Positions 8,437 through 16,783 of a stretch of 64,000 nt of DNA are shown piece by piece. Each line of letters begins with the position of its first letter. Position 1 is the stretch's first letter. The notes beneath the pieces are model-generated. The model had not been told where the DNA came from. It saw nothing but the letters and a program-made list of their open reading frames with translations, and made no database searches. The DNA is from Opitutia bacterium (lineage in GTDB: Bacteria > Verrucomicrobiota > Verrucomicrobiia > Opitutales > Opitutaceae). The stretch spans positions 1 to 64,000 of the forward strand of contig CANGHW010000014.1 in assembly GCA_947453695.1 (NCBI GenBank). The letters are read 5' to 3'. The translations under genes and the position numbers were made by a program.

Positions 8437-9743
8437 ATCCGAAGTTGTGCGGGCAAAAAACTACGCCACGCCGTTACCGCCGCGAGCCTTGTTTTGGCCG
8501 ACATCAGCGGTGCCACCAACGCCATCAGCGCCTGCGCCACGCAAAACGACACCGCCGCCCCCATCGCCCCGAATCGCGGTGCCAGCAGCCACACGCCCGC
8601 AAGGTGGCTCACTGCACCCACCGCGAAAAACCCGAGCGAACGCAGCTGCCATCCCTCCAGTAGAAACCACTTTCCCCGCACCCCGATCTGCGCCGCGAAG
8701 ACATTAGCCCAAGCCATGAGCACCAGCACACCGGCACTGTTTTCAAATCGTCCCCCCAGCAGGCCACCGGTGATCCATGGCGCCACCACCGTCACCCCCG
8801 CCGCTACCGCCACCGCCAGCCACGTGATACGCGCGAAGAACCGGTCGCGGGCTGCCGCAAACACCGCCGGCCCCGCTCCGTGCGCCGCCACGAACCGGGG
8901 AAAATACGACATGATCAACGCATAGGTCACAAACTGCGTCACATCTCCCAGTCGCACCCCCGCGGCATATACTCCGAGCACCGCCGGCCCGGCGATGTGC
9001 TCAAGCAGCAATTGGTCGAACCTCAGATAGAGTGCCATCGCCACGCCACCGGCCATCAGCGGCCACGCCGCCCGCCACAGTCGCATCGCTTCACCGCGGT
9101 CCGCCTCCCGCCAAGGCCGGATCACCTCACCACCCGACGCTCGGTAAGCCGCCTTCAATCCTATGCTCAAAACCGCGGCCTCCACCAGCACTGCCGCGGC
9201 AAACCACTGCAGTTCGGCGCCCGTTGCGACCAAAGCCAGCCTCCATCCGTTGCCCGCTACATTTGCGGCCGATCGCGCCAGCACGGTGTAGCGCGAGGCG
9301 ATCCGACTTTGGAAAAAATAATCCACGATCTGAAACGGCTGCCCCAGCAAACTGCCGATCGTCCACCAGATCAACGGCCTCGCCGGATGCCCACCGTCCA
9401 ACCATGCCAGCCCCGCCATCGCCAACCCCAGCGCAGCCACCGTTCCCGCGGTCAACATCAGCGCCGCCGTCCCCAAAATTTTCGAAGTGTCCCCCGGTCT
9501 TCGCACCAGTTCCTGCACCACCACGTAATCCAGACCCAGCGCCGCTACCGGCAGAAAGAGCGCGGGAAAAGCCGTCGCAAAACTCAACACCCCATACTGC
9601 TCCGGCCCGAGGTGTCGCGCCACTACGCTGAACGCCACGAGCGAAAACACCGCGCGAAATCCTTGATCGAGATAAAGCCAACCCGCATTCGCCAGCACCG
9701 ACCGCCCGGGGCGACCTTCGTTGGCTTTTGGCAGAATTCCCAT
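8433..9743 (-). CDS. Oligosaccharide flippase (Wzx/MATE-like)
   Basis: A 436-residue polytopic protein with about twelve hydrophobic segments, starting after a short N-terminus with GWLYLDQGFRAVFSLVAFSVVARHLGPEQYG in pieces. 'R.ylGp..yG.l..a.a' is the classic opening of Wzx/RfbX flippases of the MOP superfamily. Later segments include FDQLLLEHIAGPAVLGVYAA and SYFPRF, also typical. It probably moves an undecaprenyl-linked oligosaccharide across the inner membrane. As first gene of a six-gene operon, its promoter should lie in the short divergent gap with the GT2 gene at 9854. Confidence 0.9.
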   Translation of the reverse strand: MGILPKANEGRPGRSVLANAGWLYLDQGFRAVFSLVAFSVVARHLGPEQYGVLSFATAFPALFLPVAALGLDYVVVQELVRRPGDTSKILGTAALMLTAGTVAALGLAMAGLAWLDGGHPARPLIWWTIGSLLGQPFQIVDYFFQSRIASRYTVLARSAANVAGNGWRLALVATGAELQWFAAAVLVEAAVLSIGLKAAYRASGGEVIRPWREADRGEAMRLWRAAWPLMAGGVAMALYLRFDQLLLEHIAGPAVLGVYAAGVRLGDVTQFVTYALIMSYFPRFVAAHGAGPAVFAAARDRFFARITWLAVAVAAGVTVVAPWITGGLLGGRFENSAGVLVLMAWANVFAAQIGVRGKWFLLEGWQLRSLGFFAVGAVSHLAGVWLLAPRFGAMGAAVSFCVAQALMALVAPLMSAKTRLAAVTAWRSFLPAQLRI

Positions 9744-9853
9744 TCCGCCGAACCGTGCCGACCTGCGAAATTTAGGTCAACCTCTCGCCCGCCCCGGGGA
9801 AAAGGCTTCCCCCCGCGAAACGCCTCCCGCTATCGTCTCGCCTTCGCCTTCGC

Positions 9854-10543
9854 ATGAAACTCTCCATCGTCATCCCCTGCTACAACGAGACGAAGACCAT
9901 CCGCACGATCGTCGACCGCGTGCGCTCGGCTCCCGTCGCCGACAAGGAGATCATCATCGTGGACGACTGCTCCAAGGATGGCACCCGTGACATCCTCCGC
10001 TCCGAGATCGCCCCGCTCGTTTCGAAGATTATCTACCACGAGGTGAATCAGGGCAAAGGCGCCGCACTCCGCACCGGTATCGCCGCCGCTACCGGCGACG
10101 CCGTCATCATCCAGGACGCCGATCTCGAATACGACCCCAACGAATATCCGCGCCTCCTCAAGCCCATCATCGACGGCAAGGCCGACGTCGTCTTCGGCTC
10201 CCGTTTTGCCGGCGGCGACGCCCACCGCGTCGTCTATTTCTGGCACATGATGGGCAACAAATTTCTTACGCTGCTCTCAAACATGGCGACCAACCTCAAC
10301 CTCACCGACATGGAGACGTGCTATAAGGTCTTCCGTCGTGAGGTGATTCAGAAGATCACCATCGAGGAAAACCGCTTCGGCTTTGAACCTGAGATCACCG
10401 CCAAAGTCGCCCGCTCCGGCTGCGTTATCTACGAGGTGGGTATAAGTTACTACGGTCGCACCTACGCCGAGGGAAAGAAGATCGGCTGGCGCGACGGCTT
10501 CCGAGCGCTCTGGGCGATCGCGAAGTATAATTTCTTCCGCTAG
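9854..10543 (+). CDS. Glycosyltransferase family 2, DPM1-like polyprenyl-phosphate sugar synthase
   Basis: A 229-residue soluble GT2 enzyme starting [16 protein letters not shown], then [30 protein letters not shown], the catalytic DADLEYDP and VVFGSRF. It lacks the two C-terminal membrane helices of ArnC-type enzymes, so it resembles soluble DPM1. Such enzymes move a hexose from a nucleotide sugar to polyprenyl phosphate, making the donor used by GT-C transferases. Several GT-C genes follow downstream, which fits that job. The start is the only ATG before the first beta-strand. Codon use is slightly richer in AAG/GAG than in neighbours. Confidence 0.85.
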   Translation: MKLSIVIPCYNETKTIRTIVDRVRSAPVADKEIIIVDDCSKDGTRDILRSEIAPLVSKIIYHEVNQGKGAALRTGIAAATGDAVIIQDADLEYDPNEYPRLLKPIIDGKADVVFGSRFAGGDAHRVVYFWHMMGNKFLTLLSNMATNLNLTDMETCYKVFRREVIQKITIEENRFGFEPEITAKVARSGCVIYEVGISYYGRTYAEGKKIGWRDGFRALWAIAKYNFFR

Positions 10544-10623
10544 TCGCCCCGTCTTCGGATCAGTCCCCGCGCCGCTCTATCGCGCCTCCTGAGCAGAACC
10601 GATGAGCCCCGCGCCGCAGCCCG

Positions 10624-11055
10624 TTGCTTGGTTCCTGCGTCCGCTTCAGCCACCTGCTTTCTTCGCGAAGCCCCCTCCGCGATTTCGCGCTCGAGGGACT
10701 GCGCGGCCTATCCGCATACGCAGTGCGCTATGCTCCAGTCCACCAGTTTTGGTGGTTCGATCTCGGCCTGCCGAGCGTGCTGATTTTCCCTGTGCTGTCC
10801 GGTTACGTGATCGGCCTGACCACCACCGGACCGGCCAAAGCCCCTCACGTCCGAACCTATCTCTCGCGGCACTTCAGGCGACTGGTGCCGCTCAACACGG
10901 CAGCCGTCATCCTGACTTTCGCCGGCTCGCCACTCACGTTTGCTGTGCGCCTCCTCCTCCACGTCGCCCTCACCTCTGTCGTCACGTGGTGGCTGGAACG
11001 CCGCTTTGTTCCCGGGTTGAGGAATCACTTCCCACCTCGCGCCCCGCTGGGCTAA
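10624..11055 (+). pseudogene. Internally deleted acyltransferase 3 (OafA-like) remnant
   Basis: The frame encodes the opening block of acyltransferase 3 proteins, LEGLRGLSAYAVRYAPVH, followed by FPVLSGYVIG and YLSRHFRRLVPL, matching 'LeGLRGlAal', 'ffvLSGyLI' and 'rRl.RiyP'. It then jumps straight to LLLHVALTSVVTWWLERRF, which looks like the last membrane helix and the 'sy.lvErpf' end of the same family. A full protein has about 350-380 residues, so roughly 200 central residues are missing. The only start is a TTG. The frame has not been interrupted, which suggests a single in-frame deletion or recent loss. It should not be able to acylate. Confidence 0.6.
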
Positions 11056-11077
11056 CTATGTGACCCGTCCCACTGAC

Positions 11078-12622
11078 ATGCTCACCTTCCGCGCCCACCG
11101 CCTATTGCTTATCCTGATTCTCGCGGGCTCGGGCCTACTGCGAATTTTCCTCTGTTCCGCGGGCGGCCAATACTTCTTCGGCGACGAGGGCCGCTACGAT
11201 CGCGGAGTGCATCTCTTTCGCGCTATCGCCCGCGGCGACTTTCCGTCGGCTCAGGCCATTGCTGCGATGCCTGAACATTCTCTTTTTGTTTGGGTCGGCG
11301 CCGCTACCTCCGCCGTCCAGCGGGCTTTGACCATCTTCACGGGGCAGAGCGACTGGTCCCAACCGGAAAACATCCTCGGTTCCATGTGGCTCGCCGCGGC
11401 CGTGCTCTCCCTCTTCTCCACGCTCAATCTCTACCTCGTTTATCGTCTCGCCCGCACCATCGGGGCCGGCGAATCCGAAGCACTCTGGGCGCTTGGCCTG
11501 ATGGCTGTCTCCAATACCGCCTTCTACTATTCGCGCCACCTCCTACCCTATGATAGCGCGCTCTCGGCTGCCCTCGCGGCCCTACTCGTGGGCGTGAGCC
11601 CCCTGACGCCCACCCGAGCCTGGGTCTGCGGCCTCCTCGGTGGTGCCTGCTATGGGCTCTACAACGGCTATTGGTATTTGGTCCCCACAATTTGGCTCGC
11701 TCATGCCCTGGCCTGTTGGCGCGAACCGTGGCGCGCTCGCCTGCGTCTCTCCCTCTGGTGCACCGGCGGCATCGTCGTTGCGCTGGCCGCACCGTTGCTG
11801 CTGGGCACGTTAGTCGCCGGCCGTTCCTATTGGGCGGCGCTACTGGAATTCAGCGGGACCGTGAAACAGGGCGTCTTCGCCGAGGGTTGGTCGTTGCCGT
11901 GGGAGTTTCTGTGGCATTCCGAGGGAGCCGCCGGCGTTGCCGTCCTGCTCGCTTTGCTGGCCGCCGGGCTGCACCTCTCCAAGTCCCGCGATTCCCTGCC
12001 TGACCGCCTTATTGTCACCCTGCTCACTCTGACGGCCGCCTATGCGTTACTCGTGATCGGCTCCAATGGCCTCGCGCGTTTCGTCGTCTACGGACGCACG
12101 GTCAAACCCTTCCTGCCCGCCCTTTGTTTACTCGGTGGATGGGCGATCCATCGCCTGATCTCGCTCCGTCCTCAATGGACCTTACCCGTCATCGGCCTGC
12201 TGCTGGTCGCCGCGCTAGCGCACTTTACCCCCCACTTCGGCCGCACCTTCCCGCGCGAATTCAAGCTCACTACCTTCGCCCACTTCGGCACGCCCAAGGT
12301 CGCCGTGAGTTTTTCCGGCACGATGATTCCTCGACCCAACCCTGTCACCCGTCCCGACCTAGCCCTCGTCAACGCCCACCTCCTTTACCCGCTTCGTGCC
12401 CCGCACCCGTTGCCGGAGGGCACCACCATTCTCCGCGCCGAGCACCCCATGTCCTACCTGCCTTACCAATATGAGGGCTACTCACCTCGCGAGCGCGCTC
12501 TCATTCGCTCAAACGATATCTCGATGCGCGTGATCAAACTCGCCGCCCCTTCCTCCGTCCCCGACGCCCCGCCGCCTTCCGTCCTCTTTGGCCCGCAGGA
12601 TTTCCCCGACGGCCGGCGCTAA
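11078..12622 (+). CDS. GT-C membrane glycosyltransferase (GT39-like)
   Basis: A 514-residue polytopic protein. After a first membrane helix (LLLILILAGSGLLRIFL) comes a loop with the acidic pair in YFFGDEGRYDRG (residues 36-37), the place of the catalytic/metal Asp-Glu in GT39/PMT-like GT-C enzymes. About ten further hydrophobic segments follow, then a C-terminal periplasmic domain of about 130 residues. It would transfer a sugar from a polyprenyl-phosphate donor on the periplasmic side. ATG 11078 is chosen; GTG 11060 would add six residues. The gene follows the broken acyltransferase, and the two may share a transcript. Confidence 0.75.
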   Translation: MLTFRAHRLLLILILAGSGLLRIFLCSAGGQYFFGDEGRYDRGVHLFRAIARGDFPSAQAIAAMPEHSLFVWVGAATSAVQRALTIFTGQSDWSQPENILGSMWLAAAVLSLFSTLNLYLVYRLARTIGAGESEALWALGLMAVSNTAFYYSRHLLPYDSALSAALAALLVGVSPLTPTRAWVCGLLGGACYGLYNGYWYLVPTIWLAHALACWREPWRARLRLSLWCTGGIVVALAAPLLLGTLVAGRSYWAALLEFSGTVKQGVFAEGWSLPWEFLWHSEGAAGVAVLLALLAAGLHLSKSRDSLPDRLIVTLLTLTAAYALLVIGSNGLARFVVYGRTVKPFLPALCLLGGWAIHRLISLRPQWTLPVIGLLLVAALAHFTPHFGRTFPREFKLTTFAHFGTPKVAVSFSGTMIPRPNPVTRPDLALVNAHLLYPLRAPHPLPEGTTILRAEHPMSYLPYQYEGYSPRERALIRSNDISMRVIKLAAPSSVPDAPPPSVLFGPQDFPDGRR

Positions 12623-12690
12623 TCATCCGCTAAACTCCGCGTGACCGCTTGCCCCGCCGCGGCGCGCATGCCATCACATCTCCGTTCCGC

Positions 12691-13659
12691 ATGCACGCCC
12701 CCACGCCGCTCCCGACCCTCGCTCTCGTCATCCCGGTCTTCAACGAGCACGCCGTTCTGCCCGAACTCTTTCGCCGCCTCGCCGCCCTCTTCGATACCCA
12801 CCACGACCTCACGTGGCGCGCCATTCTCGTCGACGACGGTTCTCGCGACGACTCCGCCGCCCTCGTCCTGGCTCAATCTGTCCGCGACCCTCGCTTCGAA
12901 CTCGTCGAGCTCTCTCGTAACTTCGGTTTCCAAGCTGCCTTGTCCGCCGGCCTCACTCATGCGCACCACACCGGCGCCGATGCCGTCGTCACCATGGACG
13001 CCGACCTTCAGGATCCACCCGAAGTGATCCCCGCCCTCGTCGCCGCTTGGCGCACCGGCGCCGAAGTCGTCCGCGCCACCCGCCGCACGCGCGCCGAGAC
13101 CGGTCTCCGCCGCCTCGCTTTCGATCTCTTCCATCAGACGTTTGGCCGCCTTTCCGACATCCCCATCGATTCCAACAGCGGCACCTTCGGCCTCATCGGC
13201 CGCGACGCCCTCGCCGCCTTCGAACAACTCCCCGAGCGCCACCGCTTCTTCCCCGGCCTCCGCGCCTGGATCGGTTTCACCACCGCCGATGTGCCCTACG
13301 ACCGCCAGGAACGTGCCGCCGGCCAGCCCCAACAAACCTTCCGCCGCCTCGTTCGCTATGCTCTCGATGGCGTCTTCAGTTTCTCGCGCTTGCCGCTGCG
13401 CGTGCTCACCTACGCCGGCATCTTCGTCGCCTGCCTCGGTTTCGCTGCCGGCATTTTCTTCGTCTTGTGGCGCATCCTCGGCAATGAGACCTCCCAACAA
13501 GGTTTCACCTCCCTTGCCGCGCTCATCACGTTCATCGGCGGCGTCCAACTCATCGGCATCGGCGTCCTCGGCGAGTATCTCGGCCGTGTCTACGAAGAAG
13601 TGAAGCAGCGTCCCCACTATCTCGTGAAACCCGCCGCCCGCCGCCATGCCCCGCGCTGA
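12691..13659 (+). CDS. GT2 polyprenyl-phosphate glycosyltransferase with two C-terminal membrane helices (ArnC/GtrB-like)
   Basis: A 322-residue enzyme with LALVIPVFNEHAVLPELF, ILVDDGSRDDSA, the LSRNFGFQAALSAGL block and the catalytic MDADLQDPPE, all typical of ArnC/GtrB/Dpm enzymes. Two membrane helices follow near residues 230-255 and 275-295 (TSLAALITFIGGVQLIGIG), with EYLGRVYEEVKQRPHY as the usual end. It attaches a sugar to undecaprenyl phosphate for use by the neighbouring GT-C transferases. ATG 12691 is preferred over an in-frame TTG at 12649, because the extra residues are basic and low-complexity. Confidence 0.88.
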   Translation: MHAPTPLPTLALVIPVFNEHAVLPELFRRLAALFDTHHDLTWRAILVDDGSRDDSAALVLAQSVRDPRFELVELSRNFGFQAALSAGLTHAHHTGADAVVTMDADLQDPPEVIPALVAAWRTGAEVVRATRRTRAETGLRRLAFDLFHQTFGRLSDIPIDSNSGTFGLIGRDALAAFEQLPERHRFFPGLRAWIGFTTADVPYDRQERAAGQPQQTFRRLVRYALDGVFSFSRLPLRVLTYAGIFVACLGFAAGIFFVLWRILGNETSQQGFTSLAALITFIGGVQLIGIGVLGEYLGRVYEEVKQRPHYLVKPAARRHAPR

Positions 13660-13725
13660 CCGCGCTCGTCTCCCTCGTAGCTGCCAGTGTGAGCGAGTAG
13701 CCATCCGCGCCACGACCCTCTCCGC

Positions 13726-15915
13726 ATGAAGCGCCGCGCCTTCCCCGTCGCCTTCGCCACGCTCGCCGCCGCCCTCGGCCTCGCCGGCGCGTGGCTGCTC
13801 TTCACCACCTTTCGCACCTACGACGACGAGGGCTACGTCCTCTTTTCCCTCGCCAACTTCTCCCGCGACGGCGGCCTCTACACGCAGGTCTATAGCCAAT
13901 ACGGCCCGTTCTTCTTTCTCTTCGCCGACCTCACGCACCGCCTCCTCGGCTTCGAATTTACCAACACCGCCGGCCGCGTCATTACACTGTTTCACTGGCT
14001 CGGCGCCGCCGTCCTCTGCGGCCACCTCGTCTGGCGCCACCTCCGCTCCGCCCCGTGGGCCCTCTTCGCCCTCGCCGCCACCTTCGCCCACCTTTGGCAA
14101 ATGACCTCGGAGCCGATGCACCCCGGCGGGTTCATCGCCTTCGCCGTCGCCCTCGGCGCGTGGGCCGGCGCCGAATGCATCGCCCGCGGCAATCCCCGCG
14201 GCCTCGCCTTGGTCGCCGGTCTCGTCGGCGCCGCCCTCATCCTCACCAAGATCAACGTCGGCGCGCTGTTCATCGCCGGCGCCGGCGCCTGGCTGCTCCT
14301 CCACACCGCGGGCCCGCGACTCACGCGCCCCGCCGCCCTCCTCGCTGCCGTCGCCCTCGCATTGCTCCCCTGGGCCCTCATGCGCTCACTCCTCCCCGAG
14401 CCGTGGGTTATCACCTTCGCCCTCATCGTTGGCCTCTCCGCCCTCGGCGTCGTGCTCGCCGCGCTCCGTGCACGTGACGAATTCTTCCCGCTCTCCGCCT
14501 GGGCTTGGTGTTTCGGCGCCGGCCTCGCCGGCCTCGCTGTCGTCGTTGTGGCCACTGCCGCTCGCGGCACGTCACCTGCCGAACTGCTCGAAGGCGTCCT
14601 GCTCGCGCCGCTGCGCCATCCCGGCGTCTACTCGTTCGGGGTCCGCTGGCGCCCCGGCGCCATCGTCTTCGCGATCAGCTCGCTCGCCCTCTGCCTCTGG
14701 CTCTCCACCGGCGATCGCAATAAACGCCCGTGGTTCGCCCCCGCCCTCGCCTCCGCCCGCCTGATCCTCGTCGCCCTCGCCGCCACGTCGTGGCTCGGCT
14801 GGCTTCCGCTCAACCCCCTCGCTTTCGCCATGAGCTATGGCCTCGCGTGCACGTGGCTGCTCGTCATCCCGCTCTACGACGATCCCTACGCCTTTCGCGC
14901 CGCTCGGCTCCGCGCCTGGCTCGCCCTCCTTCTACTCACCCAGTCGCTCCACGCCTACCCCGTCGGCGGCAGCCAAATCGGTTGGGGCACGTTTCTCTGG
15001 GCACCGCTTCTCGCCCTCGCCGCCGCCGACGCTGTCCTCGCCGTGCGCCCGCGCACCAGCCTCATCGCCTCGCGGCTCGCCCTCGTTGCCGCCATCAGCC
15101 TCGCCGCCACGCTCCTCCGCCTTGGCTGGACTCAGTGGCGCGACAGCGAACCCCTCGCCCTCCCCGGCGCCGAGTCCCTCCACCTCGATCCTCCCCTCGC
15201 CGCCGAGCTCCGCTCACTCAGCGTCAACGCCGTCGCCCACTGTGATCTGCTCTTCAGCCTCCCCGGCATGTTCAGCTTTAACCTCTGGACCGGCCTCCCC
15301 GCCCCCACCGCCGCCAACGTCACCCACTGGTTCAACCTTCTCAACCCCGCCCAACAAACCGCCGTCATCGCGAAACTCGAGGCTCACCCCCGCGCCGGCG
15401 TGATCGTCGAACGCGACGTCCTCGCCCTCATTCAAGGCGCCGGCATTCCCGTCCGCGGCCCACTCCGCGATTATCTCTACGCTAATTTTGCCCCCGCCTA
15501 CGCCGCCGGCTCCCACGAATTTTGGGTCCGCAAATCCCGCCCTATCGCGCCACTCGGGACCGCCCAATATCTCCAACGCGCCGCCAACGCTACCACTGGA
15601 GAACGCGCCCGCATCGAGTTCATTCTCAACGCGACCACCTCCGCGCGCATCGCCCGCATCGACTACATTCTCCCCGGCCAAACCACCATAACGCTCACCG
15701 CCCAAAACTCCCGCGCGACCCTCGAGCCCCTCCGCCTCGACGGCGCCCCCACCGCCGCGCCCGCCCCCGGCTGGATCACACCCCTCGCCCCGCTCTCCCG
15801 CCTCGTCCTCTACACCGACGCCCCCGCGGCCCTCATCCCTCCTCCACGCGGCACTCTCTTCCGCCTGCGCGCCGCCGACGGCACCCTCATCGCCGACACC
15901 ATCCTCCGCGACTAA
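13726..15915 (+). CDS. Large GT-C membrane glycosyltransferase-like protein (729 aa)
   Basis: A 729-residue polytopic protein. The first helix (VAFATLAAALGLAGAWLLF) is followed by RTYDDEGYVLFSLANF, whose DDE (residues 33-35) sits where GT39-like GT-C enzymes carry their acidic catalytic motif. A YSQYGPFFFLFADLTHRLLG loop and about eleven more hydrophobic segments follow; the last 230 residues are soluble and probably periplasmic, ending in a beta-rich part. The gene comes 66 bases after an ArnC-like donor-making gene on the same strand, a common pairing: GT2 makes the polyprenyl-P-sugar, GT-C uses it. Acceptor unknown. Confidence 0.7.
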   Translation: MKRRAFPVAFATLAAALGLAGAWLLFTTFRTYDDEGYVLFSLANFSRDGGLYTQVYSQYGPFFFLFADLTHRLLGFEFTNTAGRVITLFHWLGAAVLCGHLVWRHLRSAPWALFALAATFAHLWQMTSEPMHPGGFIAFAVALGAWAGAECIARGNPRGLALVAGLVGAALILTKINVGALFIAGAGAWLLLHTAGPRLTRPAALLAAVALALLPWALMRSLLPEPWVITFALIVGLSALGVVLAALRARDEFFPLSAWAWCFGAGLAGLAVVVVATAARGTSPAELLEGVLLAPLRHPGVYSFGVRWRPGAIVFAISSLALCLWLSTGDRNKRPWFAPALASARLILVALAATSWLGWLPLNPLAFAMSYGLACTWLLVIPLYDDPYAFRAARLRAWLALLLLTQSLHAYPVGGSQIGWGTFLWAPLLALAAADAVLAVRPRTSLIASRLALVAAISLAATLLRLGWTQWRDSEPLALPGAESLHLDPPLAAELRSLSVNAVAHCDLLFSLPGMFSFNLWTGLPAPTAANVTHWFNLLNPAQQTAVIAKLEAHPRAGVIVERDVLALIQGAGIPVRGPLRDYLYANFAPAYAAGSHEFWVRKSRPIAPLGTAQYLQRAANATTGERARIEFILNATTSARIARIDYILPGQTTITLTAQNSRATLEPLRLDGAPTAAPAPGWITPLAPLSRLVLYTDAPAALIPPPRGTLFRLRAADGTLIADTILRD

Positions 15916-15967
15916 CCCGTTCGCCAAACCTTCAGTTTTTCGTGTCGTTAGAGTATTTCGCGGTCCT

Positions 15968-16711
15968 TCACCGCCGCCGCGCCACGAGCAACAAACTCAC
16001 GCCAAACGGCAGCGGAACGCGCCACCGCGCCATGCCTACAAAAAGCCCCTTCAGCAGCGCATTCATCCACGCCGGTGGAATCCGATCCTCTGTCCGTTTC
16101 ACCGGAGGCGGCAGGCCAACCACCTCCTTCAGCGCCCGCCATTTGCGGATCACCCACACTGCCGGATACACGAGCACGTTGGTGTGATTCACGTGCACGA
16201 TCTCCCAACCCTCATTGCTAAACAGCGCGCACAACTGCCGCCGTTCATAGCGCCGGTAGTGCTGCAGCACGCGATCCCAGTCGCTCCACAACTCCATCCC
16301 GACCGGCACGGTCACGATTGCCACCCCGCCCGGTTTCAACAGCCGCCGAAACCCGTCCACGACCGCCACATCGTCCGGCACATGTTCGAGCACATCGAGC
16401 GCCGTCACAAAATCCAATGACCCGTCCGGCAGCGGCACCTCGTCGCCCGCAAGCGCCAAAACTTGCTCCGGCTTGAATTTCAGACTCAGCCGCCGCAGCG
16501 ACTCCTCGTGATTGTCGAGCACCAGCACGCGACAACTCCGCTCCATTTCTTGCGCAAAGAATCCCGTGCCCGCCCCACAATCCAACAGCACATCGCCCTT
16601 TTGCGGCGCCCGCACCCGCTCAAACCACTCCCGCACCATCTGCCGCTTGCCCGCGTAATACCAATGATCGCGCTCCAGGCGCTCGATATTGGCATATTCT
16701 TCGGTATTCAT
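15968..16711 (-). CDS. Class I SAM-dependent methyltransferase
   Basis: A 247-residue methyltransferase starting MNTEEYANIERLERDHWYYAG, a WxYxG-type opening seen in Methyltransf_23/11 proteins of polysaccharide regions. Motif I is VLLDCGAGTGFFAQEM, motif II VLVLDNHEE, then DFVTALDVLEHVPDD and GGVAIVTVPVG. The C-terminus (NALLKGLFVGMARWRVPLPFGVSLLLVARRR in pieces) is amphipathic to hydrophobic and may bind the membrane. It lies alone on the minus strand between two plus-strand GT-C genes; the longer in-frame extension upstream runs into the divergent gene and is rejected. It likely modifies a sugar or lipid in glycan synthesis. Confidence 0.8.
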   Translation of the reverse strand: MNTEEYANIERLERDHWYYAGKRQMVREWFERVRAPQKGDVLLDCGAGTGFFAQEMERSCRVLVLDNHEESLRRLSLKFKPEQVLALAGDEVPLPDGSLDFVTALDVLEHVPDDVAVVDGFRRLLKPGGVAIVTVPVGMELWSDWDRVLQHYRRYERRQLCALFSNEGWEIVHVNHTNVLVYPAVWVIRKWRALKEVVGLPPPVKRTEDRIPPAWMNALLKGLFVGMARWRVPLPFGVSLLLVARRR

Positions 16712-16783
16712 GCGGCGATTTGATCCAGGAGAGCGCCCGACGTTGTTTCGCTCCCGGAACTTGTCCAACGTGAAACCCAGCTC

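Noticed and set aside
12619-14304. Very long open frame on the minus strand opposite the ArnC-like and GT-C genes
   Set aside because: The antisense frame is rich in Gly/Glu/Ala without any known domain, as expected from GC-rich codon use of the sense genes, which have clear motifs.
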